DNA of 64,000 bases, taken from NCBI GenBank assembly GCA_964386385.1, contig CAYLRN010000001.1, positions 264,482 to 328,481 on the forward strand. The letters are read 5' to 3'. This DNA comes from RUG572 sp964386385. Its GTDB lineage: Bacteria; Verrucomicrobiota; Kiritimatiellia; RFP12; UBA1067. Numbering within the stretch: position 1 is the first letter of the stretch; the number at the start of each line of letters is the position of its first letter. The position numbers and the translations under genes are program-made. Of this stretch, positions 52,754 through 60,415 are shown piece by piece. The notes beneath the pieces are model-generated. The model made no database searches. It saw only the letters and a list, made by a program, of their open reading frames with translations, and was not told the DNA's origin.

Positions 52754-54004
52754 TCAGTCCTGAACGCGGTCGCGGGCGAAGGTCGCGCGGTGGGCGACGA
52801 GGACGAGCATGGCGGCGGCGAACGCAAAGACCGCGAGCGACGCCATGCTCGCGCGGTACGAGAACGCGCCGTTCATCCAGCCCATCACGGCAGGGCCGAA
52901 CGCGCCGATCACGCAGCCGCCGCATCCGAACACCCCCGTCGCCGCCGCGCGGTAGCGCGGGTTCACGACGTCGAGCAGCGCCGCGTAGAGGTTCGAGTCG
53001 TACACGCCAGTCGCAAAGCCGAAGCAGAGCAGCGCCACGCAGAGGACGACGAGGTTCTGCGCGTATGCGAGCGCAAGCGCGAACGGAACGCACAGGAGGG
53101 CGCCGGCGATCTCCACCTCAAGCCGCACGGCCTTGCGCCTTCTGCGGAGCCGGTCGGAGATGCGTCCGCCGGCCAATGCGCCCGCGAACGCTCCGACGTA
53201 GAACCAGAAGACGGAATGGAACGCCACCGCCGTCGGTTCAAGCGGCGTCCCGAGCTCTGACGAAACGCGCATGATGAACGCGGGCGTCCAGAGCTTCACG
53301 CCGTAGATTGCGAAGAAGTACGCCCCGAGCGCGGCCATGAGCAGAAGCGCGGTCGGCTTGCAGAAGAATGCGCCGACGGCCTCCGCTATGCGCGGCCTGT
53401 CGCCCGGCGAGGCGGACGCCGGCGGCGGCGTGTCGCGCAGGAACGCGGCGAGCGCGAGCGCGAACGCCACGCCGATCGCGCCGAACGCCCAGAACGCCCA
53501 GCGCCAGCCGAGGCCGTGCGCGACGAAAAGCCCGGCGACAACGCCGAGCGTCGCCGTACCGAGATAGATCGCCGCCTGGTAGATCGAGAACGCCGTGCCG
53601 CGGGTCTCCACGTGGAACTGTCCGATCAGCGACGAGTTGGACGGCGGCATGAGCGACTGCCCCATGCCGTTGAGGATGCCGTAGGACACGATCAGGAAGC
53701 CGATGCCCGTGGCGAATCCGGATGAGAGAATGCCGATGGAGAAGACGAGCGCGCCGAGGACGACCATCCACTTGCGGCGGAAGAAATCCGCCGCAAGCCC
53801 CGCGAACGGGATTACGAGCCCGAAGACGAGCGTGAACACGCTGCCGACGAGACCAAGCTGCGCGTCGGAAAGCCCGGCGGACGCGAAGTCCGCCCCGATA
53901 TGCGGGAGCACGGTGCTGTAGATCTGCCGCGCCCCCTGCGCGAGGAAGTACGCACCCGAAACGAGCGCGAGCATCGTCCACCTGTAGTTCCCGTCCTTCG
54001 CCAT
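52754..54004 (-). CDS. MFS transporter of the sugar-acid operon
   Basis: A 416-residue permease with about 12 membrane segments. The start YRWTMLALVSGAYFLAQGA and the PRYRAAATGVFGCGG stretch near the end show it is a paralogue of the permease at 12697-13992. It is the last gene of the dehydratase, SDR and RraA operon, so it probably imports the sugar acid used by these enzymes. GGAGG lies 6 nt before the ATG at 54004. A second ATG at 54019 overlaps the preceding stop, but its ribosome site is weak. Confidence 0.84.
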   Translation of the reverse strand: MAKDGNYRWTMLALVSGAYFLAQGARQIYSTVLPHIGADFASAGLSDAQLGLVGSVFTLVFGLVIPFAGLAADFFRRKWMVVLGALVFSIGILSSGFATGIGFLIVSYGILNGMGQSLMPPSNSSLIGQFHVETRGTAFSIYQAAIYLGTATLGVVAGLFVAHGLGWRWAFWAFGAIGVAFALALAAFLRDTPPPASASPGDRPRIAEAVGAFFCKPTALLLMAALGAYFFAIYGVKLWTPAFIMRVSSELGTPLEPTAVAFHSVFWFYVGAFAGALAGGRISDRLRRRRKAVRLEVEIAGALLCVPFALALAYAQNLVVLCVALLCFGFATGVYDSNLYAALLDVVNPRYRAAATGVFGCGGCVIGAFGPAVMGWMNGAFSYRASMASLAVFAFAAAMLVLVAHRATFARDRVQD

Positions 54005-54018
54005 CGCGTCCTCCGCCA

Positions 54019-54774
54019 TCAGAAGTATCCGCCCTTGTCTATGATCTCCGAAATGGTGTCGCCCTGGCGCACCCACGAGAAGATGTCGACCTCGTTGTTC
54101 GCGATTCCCTCGGCGCGGAGCAGCACCTGGTATGCGATTTCGCGGGGAATGCAGAGGACGCCGTCGATGTCGCCGAAGATGATGTCGCCGGGGCGGACCG
54201 TCACCTTGCCGACGCGGATCGGCACCTGGTAGTGCGTGATCATGCAGCGTCCGAGCGATCCGTTCGAGACGCGGTAACGGTAGAAGACCGGGAACTTCTG
54301 TTCGAGGATCTGCTTCGTGTCGCGGATGCCGCCGGCGATCACCGCGCCTCGGATGCCCTTCGTCATGGCGGTGGCCGTCATCACGCCGCCCCAGAGGGAG
54401 GCGTCGACGTCGGACGACGTGTCCCACACGACTACGCCGTCCGGCTTGAAGTCGTCCAGCATCTGCGCCCGGAACGTCATTTCGCCCTCGATCATGCAGT
54501 TGGGCGCGGACTTCACGGTGAACGCCTCGCCGCAGACAGTCATTTCGTCACGGAGCGGCATGATGTCGTGCGGCAGGTTCTGGTCGAGGAGACACGCCTC
54601 GCGCATCACGTCGTTCACGCATCCCGTGTAGAGTTTTTCGAACCGCTCGCACAGTTCCTTCACGGGAATCGGAAACACTGTCGTCGGTATCGACTGTCGC
54701 TTTTCGATCAGCTTGTCGAGTTTCATCAATCCGGCCTCTTTGGCCTTTGTCCGCATATCTGCAAGTGATGGCAT
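54019..54774 (-). CDS. RraA-like protein / HMG-type aldolase
   Basis: A 251-residue protein of the RraA/4-hydroxy-4-methyl-2-oxoglutarate aldolase family. The GGIRDTKQI motif and the surrounding IRGAVIAGG form the metal and pyruvate site, with a preceding WGGVMTATAM stretch. In this operon an aldolase cleaving a 2-keto-3-deoxy sugar acid is the best guess, though true RraA regulators share the fold. The ATG at 54774 has GGAA about 10 nt upstream; an in-frame ATG at 54810 would overlap the end of the upstream SDR gene. Confidence 0.8.
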   Translation of the reverse strand: MPSLADMRTKAKEAGLMKLDKLIEKRQSIPTTVFPIPVKELCERFEKLYTGCVNDVMREACLLDQNLPHDIMPLRDEMTVCGEAFTVKSAPNCMIEGEMTFRAQMLDDFKPDGVVVWDTSSDVDASLWGGVMTATAMTKGIRGAVIAGGIRDTKQILEQKFPVFYRYRVSNGSLGRCMITHYQVPIRVGKVTVRPGDIIFGDIDGVLCIPREIAYQVLLRAEGIANNEVDIFSWVRQGDTISEIIDKGGYF

Positions 54775-54810
54775 TTTCTGGTTTCCTTGTTGGTGGAATT
54801 TGTTTTTCAA

Positions 54811-55563
54811 TCATCCCGGAAGGGAAAGGCCTCCGTCGATGAGGATCGTGGCGCCGGTGATGTAGCGGCCGGCGTCGGAGGCAAGCAGAACGGCCGCCCC
54901 GGCGGCGTCCTCCGGCATGGCGTAGCCGTGCATCGGAATCGCGTCCGTGACCTGTTTCCCGTAGACCGGATCGGAGAGCGCGTCGACATTGCGGTCGGTG
55001 TAGAACACGCCGGGGCAGAGGTTGTTCACCGTGATGCCGTCCTTCGCCACCTGTCGGGCAATGTTGCGAACCATGTTCTCCTGGGCGGCCTTCGACGCCG
55101 CGTAGGCTACCATGGAGGGATGCGGACGGCGTTCCTGCACGGACCCCACGGTGATGAAGCGTCCCCACCTCTGCGCCTTGAGGCGCGGGTAGGCCTTCTG
55201 GAAGAGGCGCAGCGTCGAGACGTAGTTCACCTCCGCCTCGCGCCGCGCCTCGTCGAGGTCGAACTCGTTCCACGCCATGCGCTCCTGGATCGAGGCGTTG
55301 CACACGACGACGTCCGCCTCCTCCGCCGGGATGCGCTCCACCTCCTCCGGCCTTGAGAGGTCTGCGGCGACGGCGAAGCTTTCCGGCGAAAGGGCGCGGA
55401 CGAGCGACAGCGCCTCGTCGAGTTTTGCGGACGGACGCGAACCGTGTACGATCACCTTCGCGCCGAACTCCGCCAGCCCGAGGGCGATGGCGCGTCCGAT
55501 GCCGCGCGCCGAACCCGTGACGAGCGCGGTGCGGCCGGTCAGGTCGAATTTCTCCTTCAGCAT
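54811..55563 (-). CDS. Short-chain dehydrogenase/reductase (SDR)
   Basis: A 250-residue classical SDR. The nucleotide motif TGSARGIGRAIALG is near residue 17, the active-site Ser is in VGSVQER, and YAASKAA gives the YxxxK pair near 155. The end SGATILIDGG-like segment is typical. It probably oxidises or reduces a keto-deoxy sugar acid between the dehydratase and the aldolase. It follows the dehydratase gene after 14 bp. Confidence 0.92.
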   Translation of the reverse strand: MLKEKFDLTGRTALVTGSARGIGRAIALGLAEFGAKVIVHGSRPSAKLDEALSLVRALSPESFAVAADLSRPEEVERIPAEEADVVVCNASIQERMAWNEFDLDEARREAEVNYVSTLRLFQKAYPRLKAQRWGRFITVGSVQERRPHPSMVAYAASKAAQENMVRNIARQVAKDGITVNNLCPGVFYTDRNVDALSDPVYGKQVTDAIPMHGYAMPEDAAGAAVLLASDAGRYITGATILIDGGLSLPG

Positions 55564-55577
55564 ATGCGCGTCCTCCT

Positions 55578-56900
55578 TTACGACCAGCGGCGGTCGTTCG
55601 CCCATTCGCGGTCCCATTCGTCTGTCGGAGCCCATGGCGCGGGAAAGTCCGGCGACGCCTGCCTTGCAACCAGGTCTTCGTTCAGTTCGTCGATGCCGAG
55701 ACCCGGCTTCATCGGCACGTCGATGAAGCCGCCATCGTAGGAGAGGGCGGGCTTCACGAGGTCGCCCCACCAGGGGACGTCCACGCTGTGGAGCTCGAGC
55801 GCCATGAAGTTGCGCGTGGCGGCGGCGACGTGGACGGCCGCCATGCAGGCGATCGGGCTTTCGGCCATGTGGATGTTCATCTGGACGCCGTAGTCCTCCG
55901 CCATGTCGCCGATCTTCTTTGTCTCCGCGATGCCGCCGGCCGTGAGGAGATCGGGGTGGACGACGGCGAGCGCGTGGGATTCGAGGAGCGGTTTGAAATC
56001 CTCCTTCAGGTAGATGTCCTCGCCAGTCCCGAGCGGCGTGGTCGTTGCGGCGTGGAGCTGCCGCCACTGCTCTACGTTGCGCCACGGCAGCACGTCCTCC
56101 GCCCACGAGAGATGGTATTTCTCAAGGCGGCGCAGAAGGTTCACGCAGTCCTCGTATGGGATGTGTCCGAGATGGTCGATTGCGATCGGCACGTCCCAGC
56201 CGACGACGTCCCGGACGTCGGCCATGTACTTTTCGAGGTGGTCCAGTCCCTTCTCCGTGACGTGGATTCCGGTGAAGCCGTGCGCCGTGTTGAAGAGGTC
56301 GTAGGCCTCGCCGCGCATGGCGCGGGGGTCGATCGAGCCGTGGGGAGTCTGGACGACGTGCTTCATCCTGCGCATGTAGTCGAGGTAGCCGAGCGGGGCG
56401 ATCAGCGCCCCCGGCTCGTCCATGAGAAGCTCGATGCCGAGATCCATCTTGAGGAAGGTGAAGCCCATCTCCATGCGCGCCTTGAGCGCGGCGCCCATGT
56501 CGCGTCCGCCGCCCTCCGAATCGGTGTCGCAGTAGCAGCGGATGCGGTCGCGGAAGCGTCCGCCGAGCAGCTGCCACACGGGAACGCCCCACGCCTTGCC
56601 GCAGAGGTCCCAGCATGCGAGTTCGATCGCGCATACGCCGCCGGCCTGGCGCGAATCGCCGCCGAACTGCCTGATGCGGCGGAAGATTTTCTCCACGTTG
56701 CAGGGGTTCTCGCCGAGGATGCGGCTCTTGAGCATGGCCGCGTAGGTGCGCGAACTCGCGTCGCGCACCTCGCCGTAGCCGATCAGGCCCTGGTTCGTGT
56801 AGAGCTTCAGGAGGGTGCAGCGCTTCGGGGCGCCGTCGATGTCCGCGAAGCGCATATCCGTTATCTTCAGCGTCGCGGGGTTTATCTTGTTGACGTTCAT
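55578..56900 (-). CDS. Enolase-superfamily sugar-acid dehydratase
   Basis: A 440-residue mandelate-racemase-type enzyme. Barrel residues visible are FLKMDLG near 155 (Lys-x-Asp), IAIDHLGH near 240 (Asp), SWAEDVLPW near 267 (Glu), TGEDIYLKED near 290 and a C-terminal NIHMAESPI with the catalytic histidine near 345. This is the pattern of galactonate, fuconate or mannonate dehydratases. It is probably the first step of the operon, giving a 2-keto-3-deoxy sugar acid. A small hairpin sits directly before its ribosome site and a TGGTAGACT box lies 26 nt upstream. Confidence 0.87.
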   Translation of the reverse strand: MNVNKINPATLKITDMRFADIDGAPKRCTLLKLYTNQGLIGYGEVRDASSRTYAAMLKSRILGENPCNVEKIFRRIRQFGGDSRQAGGVCAIELACWDLCGKAWGVPVWQLLGGRFRDRIRCYCDTDSEGGGRDMGAALKARMEMGFTFLKMDLGIELLMDEPGALIAPLGYLDYMRRMKHVVQTPHGSIDPRAMRGEAYDLFNTAHGFTGIHVTEKGLDHLEKYMADVRDVVGWDVPIAIDHLGHIPYEDCVNLLRRLEKYHLSWAEDVLPWRNVEQWRQLHAATTTPLGTGEDIYLKEDFKPLLESHALAVVHPDLLTAGGIAETKKIGDMAEDYGVQMNIHMAESPIACMAAVHVAAATRNFMALELHSVDVPWWGDLVKPALSYDGGFIDVPMKPGLGIDELNEDLVARQASPDFPAPWAPTDEWDREWANDRRWS

Positions 56901-56901
56901 T

Positions 56902-56931
56902 CCTTGTCCTCGTTTGACGAGGAGAAGTCTA
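56902..56931 (-). promoter_or_regulatory. Leader hairpin abutting the ribosome site, with upstream -10 box
   Basis: In the transcript, a 7-bp stem with a 3-nt loop (plus-strand 56907-56923, TCCTCGT paired with ACGAGGA) directly abuts the AAGGA ribosome site of the dehydratase gene. TGGTAGACT (minus strand, box at 56926-56931) is the likely -10. Such a hairpin may limit translation. Confidence 0.45.
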
Positions 56932-57016
56932 CCATTTTCTGGAGCTTCCGTGTTCACTTTTCGGGCAAGACTTTGCTCATGATTCAGAAACAATGCGCAC
57001 GATTGCAGTTTCAACG

Positions 57017-57045
57017 TTGACTTGAGAGCGGTTATTTGCTATATT
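57017..57045 (+). promoter_or_regulatory. Sigma-70 promoter of gap
   Basis: TTGACT, a 17-bp spacer and TATATT preceded by TGC. This is the best promoter in the window. The 50-nt leader ends with AAAGGAGAAAAG before the gap ATG. Confidence 0.85.
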
Positions 57046-57103
57046 CATGCGCGTTTTTCCGGCGGAGTAGGTACTTCGGCGGGTTCAAAGGAGAAAAGAA
57101 AAA

Positions 57104-58105
57104 ATGGCTATCAAGGTTGGCATCAACGGCTTCGGCCGCATCGGCCGCATGGTTTTCCGCGCGGCGGTTGAGAACTTCGCGAACGACATCGAGATCGTCG
57201 GCATCAACGACCTGCTCGATCCCGACTATCTCGCCTATATGCTGAAGTACGATTCCGTGCACGGCATCTTCAAGCACGAGATTTCGATTGCCGACAACAT
57301 GCTCGTCGTCGACGGCAAGAAGATCCGCCTGACGGCCGAGAAGGATCCCGCCAACCTCAAGTGGAACGAAGTCGCCGCCGACGTCGTCGTCGAGTCCACC
57401 GGCCTCTTCCTCACGGACGAGAAGGCTCGCGCCCACATCGCCGCCGGCGCCAAGAAGGTCATCATGTCCGCTCCTTCCAAGGACGCGACGCCGATGTTCG
57501 TCTATGGCGTGAACGACAAGACGTACGCCGGCCAGGACATCATCTCCAACGCCTCCTGCACGACGAACTGCCTGGCGCCGCTCTCCAAGGTCATCCACGA
57601 GGCGTTCGGCATCAAGCGCGGCCTCATGACGACGGTCCACGCCGCCACGGCGACGCAGAAGACGGTCGACGGCCCGTCCAAGAAGGACTGGCGCGGCGGC
57701 CGCGGCATCCTCGAGAACATCATCCCGTCCTCCACGGGCGCGGCCAAGGCCGTCGGCAAGGTTCTCCCGTCCCTCAACGGCAAGCTCACGGGCATCTCCA
57801 TGCGCGTTCCCACCTCCGACGTCTCCGTCGTCGACCTGACGGCCGAGCTCGAGAAGGAGACGACGATCGACGAAATCAAGGCCGCCGTCAAGAAGGCCGC
57901 CGATGGCGAGCTCAAGGGCGTTCTCGGCTACACGGACGAAGCGGTCGTCTCCACCGACTTCCGCGGCGACTCCCGCACGTCGATCTTCGACGCCGACAAG
58001 AGCATGGCGCTCGACGGCACATTCGTCAAGCTCATCTCCTGGTACGACAACGAGTGGGGCTATTCCAACAAGGTCCTCGAGATGGTTCGCGTCATCGCGA
58101 AGTAA
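57104..58105 (+). CDS. gap: Glyceraldehyde-3-phosphate dehydrogenase
   Basis: A 333-residue cytoplasmic glycolytic enzyme. The NAD-binding INGFGRIGR at residues 7-15, the catalytic SNASCTTNCLAP with Cys near 152, HAATATQ and the closing SWYDNEWGYSNK are all present. Codon use is notably rich in favoured C-ending codons, fitting high expression. It is preceded by a strong promoter and an AAAGGAG site, and followed by a terminator, so it is a single-gene unit. Confidence 0.98.
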   Translation: MAIKVGINGFGRIGRMVFRAAVENFANDIEIVGINDLLDPDYLAYMLKYDSVHGIFKHEISIADNMLVVDGKKIRLTAEKDPANLKWNEVAADVVVESTGLFLTDEKARAHIAAGAKKVIMSAPSKDATPMFVYGVNDKTYAGQDIISNASCTTNCLAPLSKVIHEAFGIKRGLMTTVHAATATQKTVDGPSKKDWRGGRGILENIIPSSTGAAKAVGKVLPSLNGKLTGISMRVPTSDVSVVDLTAELEKETTIDEIKAAVKKAADGELKGVLGYTDEAVVSTDFRGDSRTSIFDADKSMALDGTFVKLISWYDNEWGYSNKVLEMVRVIAK

Positions 58106-58125
58106 GCTCGCCTTGTCGGTCATGG

Positions 58126-58160
58126 AAAGGGACGCGCCTCGTTGCGCGTCCCTTTTCCTT
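58126..58160 (+). terminator. Rho-independent terminator of gap
   Basis: A 12-bp perfect stem (AAAGGGACGCGC pairing with GCGCGTCCCTTT) with loop CTCGTT is followed by TTCCTT. It starts 21 bp after the gap stop codon. Confidence 0.92.
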
Positions 58161-58490
58161 TGCGGAACGCATTGCAAGCGAAATGGCTCACCTCGCCGAA
58201 TATTCCCGCGATGCACTTCGGCAGCGTTCTGAACTGTCTCATTCTCTCTCCTTTTCTTCCTTGACGTTCCGCGTTCCGTCCTGCGCGTCCCCGGCGGCCG
58301 CCTCCGCCCACGCGGGGGCGGAGGCGCGTCTCCGTCTCCTTCGCATTCCTTCTCTCCCTTGCCTTTCCCGGCCTGTCCTTCTTCCTTTTCGCCTCCTGCC
58401 TCCAGCCCCCTTTCGGACCTGTCCGCAGTGGTTCAGCATATGATGCACTTTTCAAAGGGCGACAAACTCCCCTTCTCCGCACCACGCCTT
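58161..58490. other. 330-bp intergenic stretch with hairpin and pyrimidine-rich tract
   Basis: No gene is supported here. A 10-bp hairpin (GCCTCCGCCC to GGGCGGAGGC, 58300-58325) is followed by an unstructured, C/T-rich plus strand from about 58325 to 58420. This could act in transcription termination or be leader for the Nudix gene. No RNA family is recognised. Confidence 0.55.
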
Positions 58491-58495
58491 TGTGC

Positions 58496-58501
58496 TATAC
58501 T
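58496..58501 (+). promoter_or_regulatory. Extended -10 box of the Nudix gene, leaderless type
   Basis: The plus strand reads TGCTATACT, followed by 10 nt and then ATG at 58512. Confidence 0.55.
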
Positions 58502-58511
58502 GAAAAACGCC

Positions 58512-59021
58512 ATGAAAAACACAGAAAGCCCCATCCAGAAGTGCATGATGGAAGAAATGAACCGGCATGAAAATGGACGGATAGAGACAATCGCCCGCGG
58601 CGTCTGCGTGCAGGACGACCGGGTCCTGCTGTGCCGGCCAAAGGGCGGCGCAAGGACGTACCTTCCCGGCGGGCACATAGAATTCGGCGAATCGGCCGCG
58701 CAGGCCCTCATCCGCGAAATCCGCGAGGAGATGGGAGTCAACGACGTGTCCGTGTGCAACTTCCTCGGAATAGTCGAAAACGCATTCTCCCAGGCCGACG
58801 GCCCGCACATGGAAATCAACGTCGTCTACCAGATGAAGCTTCCGCCCGGCGCGCCCGCAGTCTCGAAGGAGGACTGGATCGAGTTCGAGTGGTGTCCGCT
58901 GGCGGAGATCTCCAGCCGAAACGTCCTGCCGGAAACGACAAAGGCGTTCATGAGGCGGGCCGAAGAGCTGGACCGTTTCGTCCCGGTCGCCCTCCTCGAC
59001 GGAGACCACGCCATCTTCTGA
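58512..59021 (+). CDS. Nudix hydrolase
   Basis: A 169-residue Nudix-family pyrophosphohydrolase. The Nudix box begins at GGHIEFGES (about residue 53) and continues through ALIREIREEMGV, with the metal-binding REIREE core. The IARGVCVQ strand precedes it. The substrate is not readable. The ATG at 58512 is taken because it follows the -10 box at a leaderless distance. An ATG at 58557 has GGAAG just before it and gives a more typical Nudix start, so that is a real alternative. Confidence 0.85.
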   Translation: MKNTESPIQKCMMEEMNRHENGRIETIARGVCVQDDRVLLCRPKGGARTYLPGGHIEFGESAAQALIREIREEMGVNDVSVCNFLGIVENAFSQADGPHMEINVVYQMKLPPGAPAVSKEDWIEFEWCPLAEISSRNVLPETTKAFMRRAEELDRFVPVALLDGDHAIF

Positions 59022-59036
59022 CACGTACCCAAGCCA

Positions 59037-60047
59037 ATGAAATCCACTGACAAAACCTGCGCCTCGGCGTCCGAGATCGCCGAGCGCGTCGCCGGCGGCG
59101 GCGACGTCACGCCGGCGGAGGCGCTATTCCTCCTGCGCCACGCTCCGCGCGCCGAACTGCACGAGGCCGCGCACCGCGTCACCCTCGCCCGCGTGCCACG
59201 CCACTTCGACTTCTGCGCTATCCTCAACGCGAAGTCCGGACGATGCGGAGAGAATTGCAGATGGTGCGCGCAGTCCGCGCATTACGCAACCGGATGCACC
59301 ACGTGGAACTGGGTCGGAACAGAGGCCTGCGTGGCAGCCGCCCGGGAAGCCGAGGCCAACGGCGCCGCGCGCTTCGCAATCGTCACAAGCGGACGCGCCC
59401 AGACGCCGGCGGACGTCGACAAGATCTGCGCCGCCCTGCGTGAAATGAAAGCGAGGACGCGCCTCCACCTCTGTGCGTCGCTTGGACTTCTGGACGAAAG
59501 CGCACTCCGAAAGCTCAAGGCCGCCGGACTCGAACGCTGCCACTGCAACCTCGAAACGGCGCCGTCGAATTTCGGCGCGGTCTGCACCACCCATACCGTC
59601 GAGCAGAAGCTCGCCACCCTTCGCGCCGCGCGACTGGCCGGACTCGAAGTCTGCTGCGGCGGCATCCTCGGCCTCGGCGAAACCGACGAGCAGCTGGTGG
59701 AATTCGCCTTCGCGATTCGCGAAATCGCCCCCGATTCAATCCCCGTGAACGTCCTCCACCCGATTCCCGGCACGCCCCTCGGCGGAAGCGAGATCCTCCC
59801 GCCGGACCGCGTTCTGGACTCCATAGCCATCCTGCGCCTCGTCAACCCGTCGACCTCCCTCCGCTTCGCCGGCGGCCGCCGCGACATGGACGACGCCACC
59901 GCCGCCCGCGCCATATACGTCGGAGTCACCGCCGGCATCGCCGGCCCCCTCCTCACGACGCCCGGCGGCGACTACGACGACGACCGCCACCTCGCCGTCC
60001 AGGCCGGCTACGACGTCAGTCCAGACCTGCGCCCCGCGGACCGGTAA
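59037..60047 (+). CDS. bioB: Biotin synthase
   Basis: A 336-residue radical SAM enzyme that inserts sulfur into dethiobiotin. CGENCRWCAQ near residue 70 has the three SAM-cluster cysteines. The family residues CASLG, CHCNLETA and RFAGGRRD (Arg for the 2Fe-2S cluster) are present. Its length is normal. It follows the Nudix gene by 15 bp, but no other biotin genes are next to it. Confidence 0.95.
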   Translation: MKSTDKTCASASEIAERVAGGGDVTPAEALFLLRHAPRAELHEAAHRVTLARVPRHFDFCAILNAKSGRCGENCRWCAQSAHYATGCTTWNWVGTEACVAAAREAEANGAARFAIVTSGRAQTPADVDKICAALREMKARTRLHLCASLGLLDESALRKLKAAGLERCHCNLETAPSNFGAVCTTHTVEQKLATLRAARLAGLEVCCGGILGLGETDEQLVEFAFAIREIAPDSIPVNVLHPIPGTPLGGSEILPPDRVLDSIAILRLVNPSTSLRFAGGRRDMDDATAARAIYVGVTAGIAGPLLTTPGGDYDDDRHLAVQAGYDVSPDLRPADR

Positions 60048-60066
60048 AAAAAAGAAAATGGCGGTA

Positions 60067-60095
60067 TTGACGGTGGCGGCGGAAACTGGTATACT
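60067..60095 (+). promoter_or_regulatory. Sigma-70 promoter of the tRNA pair
   Basis: TTGACG, a 17-bp spacer and TATACT preceded by TGG. It lies 16 bp before tRNA-Ser, after the bioB stop. Confidence 0.85.
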
Positions 60096-60111
60096 GCCTA
60101 CCATTCTCCAC

Positions 60112-60201
60112 GGAAAGGTGGCAGAGCCTGGTTGAATGCACATGACTCGAAATCATGCATACCGCAAGGTATCGGGGGTTCGAATCCCTCCCTTTCCGCC
60201 A
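60112..60201 (+). tRNA. tRNA-Ser(CGA)
   Basis: 90 nt including an encoded CCA. The acceptor GGAAAGG (60112-60118) pairs with CCTTTCC (60191-60197). The anticodon loop CTCGAAA reads CGA, decoding UCG. A long variable arm (ACCGCAAGGT) is seen, as expected for serine, and the T loop is GTTCGAAT. Confidence 0.97.
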
Positions 60202-60233
60202 GTCCGTGTCTTTTCTGCGGACTGTACGCTTTA

Positions 60234-60307
60234 GCGGGCGTAATTCAATGGCAGAATAGGAGCTTCCCAAGCTTCTTACGTGGGTTCGATTCCCATCGCC
60301 CGCTCCA
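60234..60307 (+). tRNA. tRNA-Gly(CCC)
   Basis: 74 nt including CCA. The acceptor GCGGGCG pairs with CGCCCGC, the anticodon loop TTCCCAA reads CCC (codon GGG), and the T loop is GTTCGATT. It immediately precedes an integrase gene, so its 3' half is the probable attachment site of the element to the right. Confidence 0.96.
60270..60307 (+). mobile_element. Probable attachment site in the tRNA-Gly 3' half; left boundary of an integrated element
   Basis: The tyrosine recombinase at 60416 starts 108 bp after tRNA-Gly, and phage-like genes follow to the window end. Tyrosine integrases commonly use tRNA 3' ends. The matching att copy must lie beyond the window, so exact borders are inferred. Confidence 0.5.
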
Positions 60308-60415
60308 CTCCCGAAAAACGGCCGAAACCCAATGTGGCAAGGGTGAAACGCGGATTTTGGGGCATGGCGCGGCGTTGGAGCGGTGTTGGAACGATTGTGG
60401 AGGAAAGGAGCGGGC

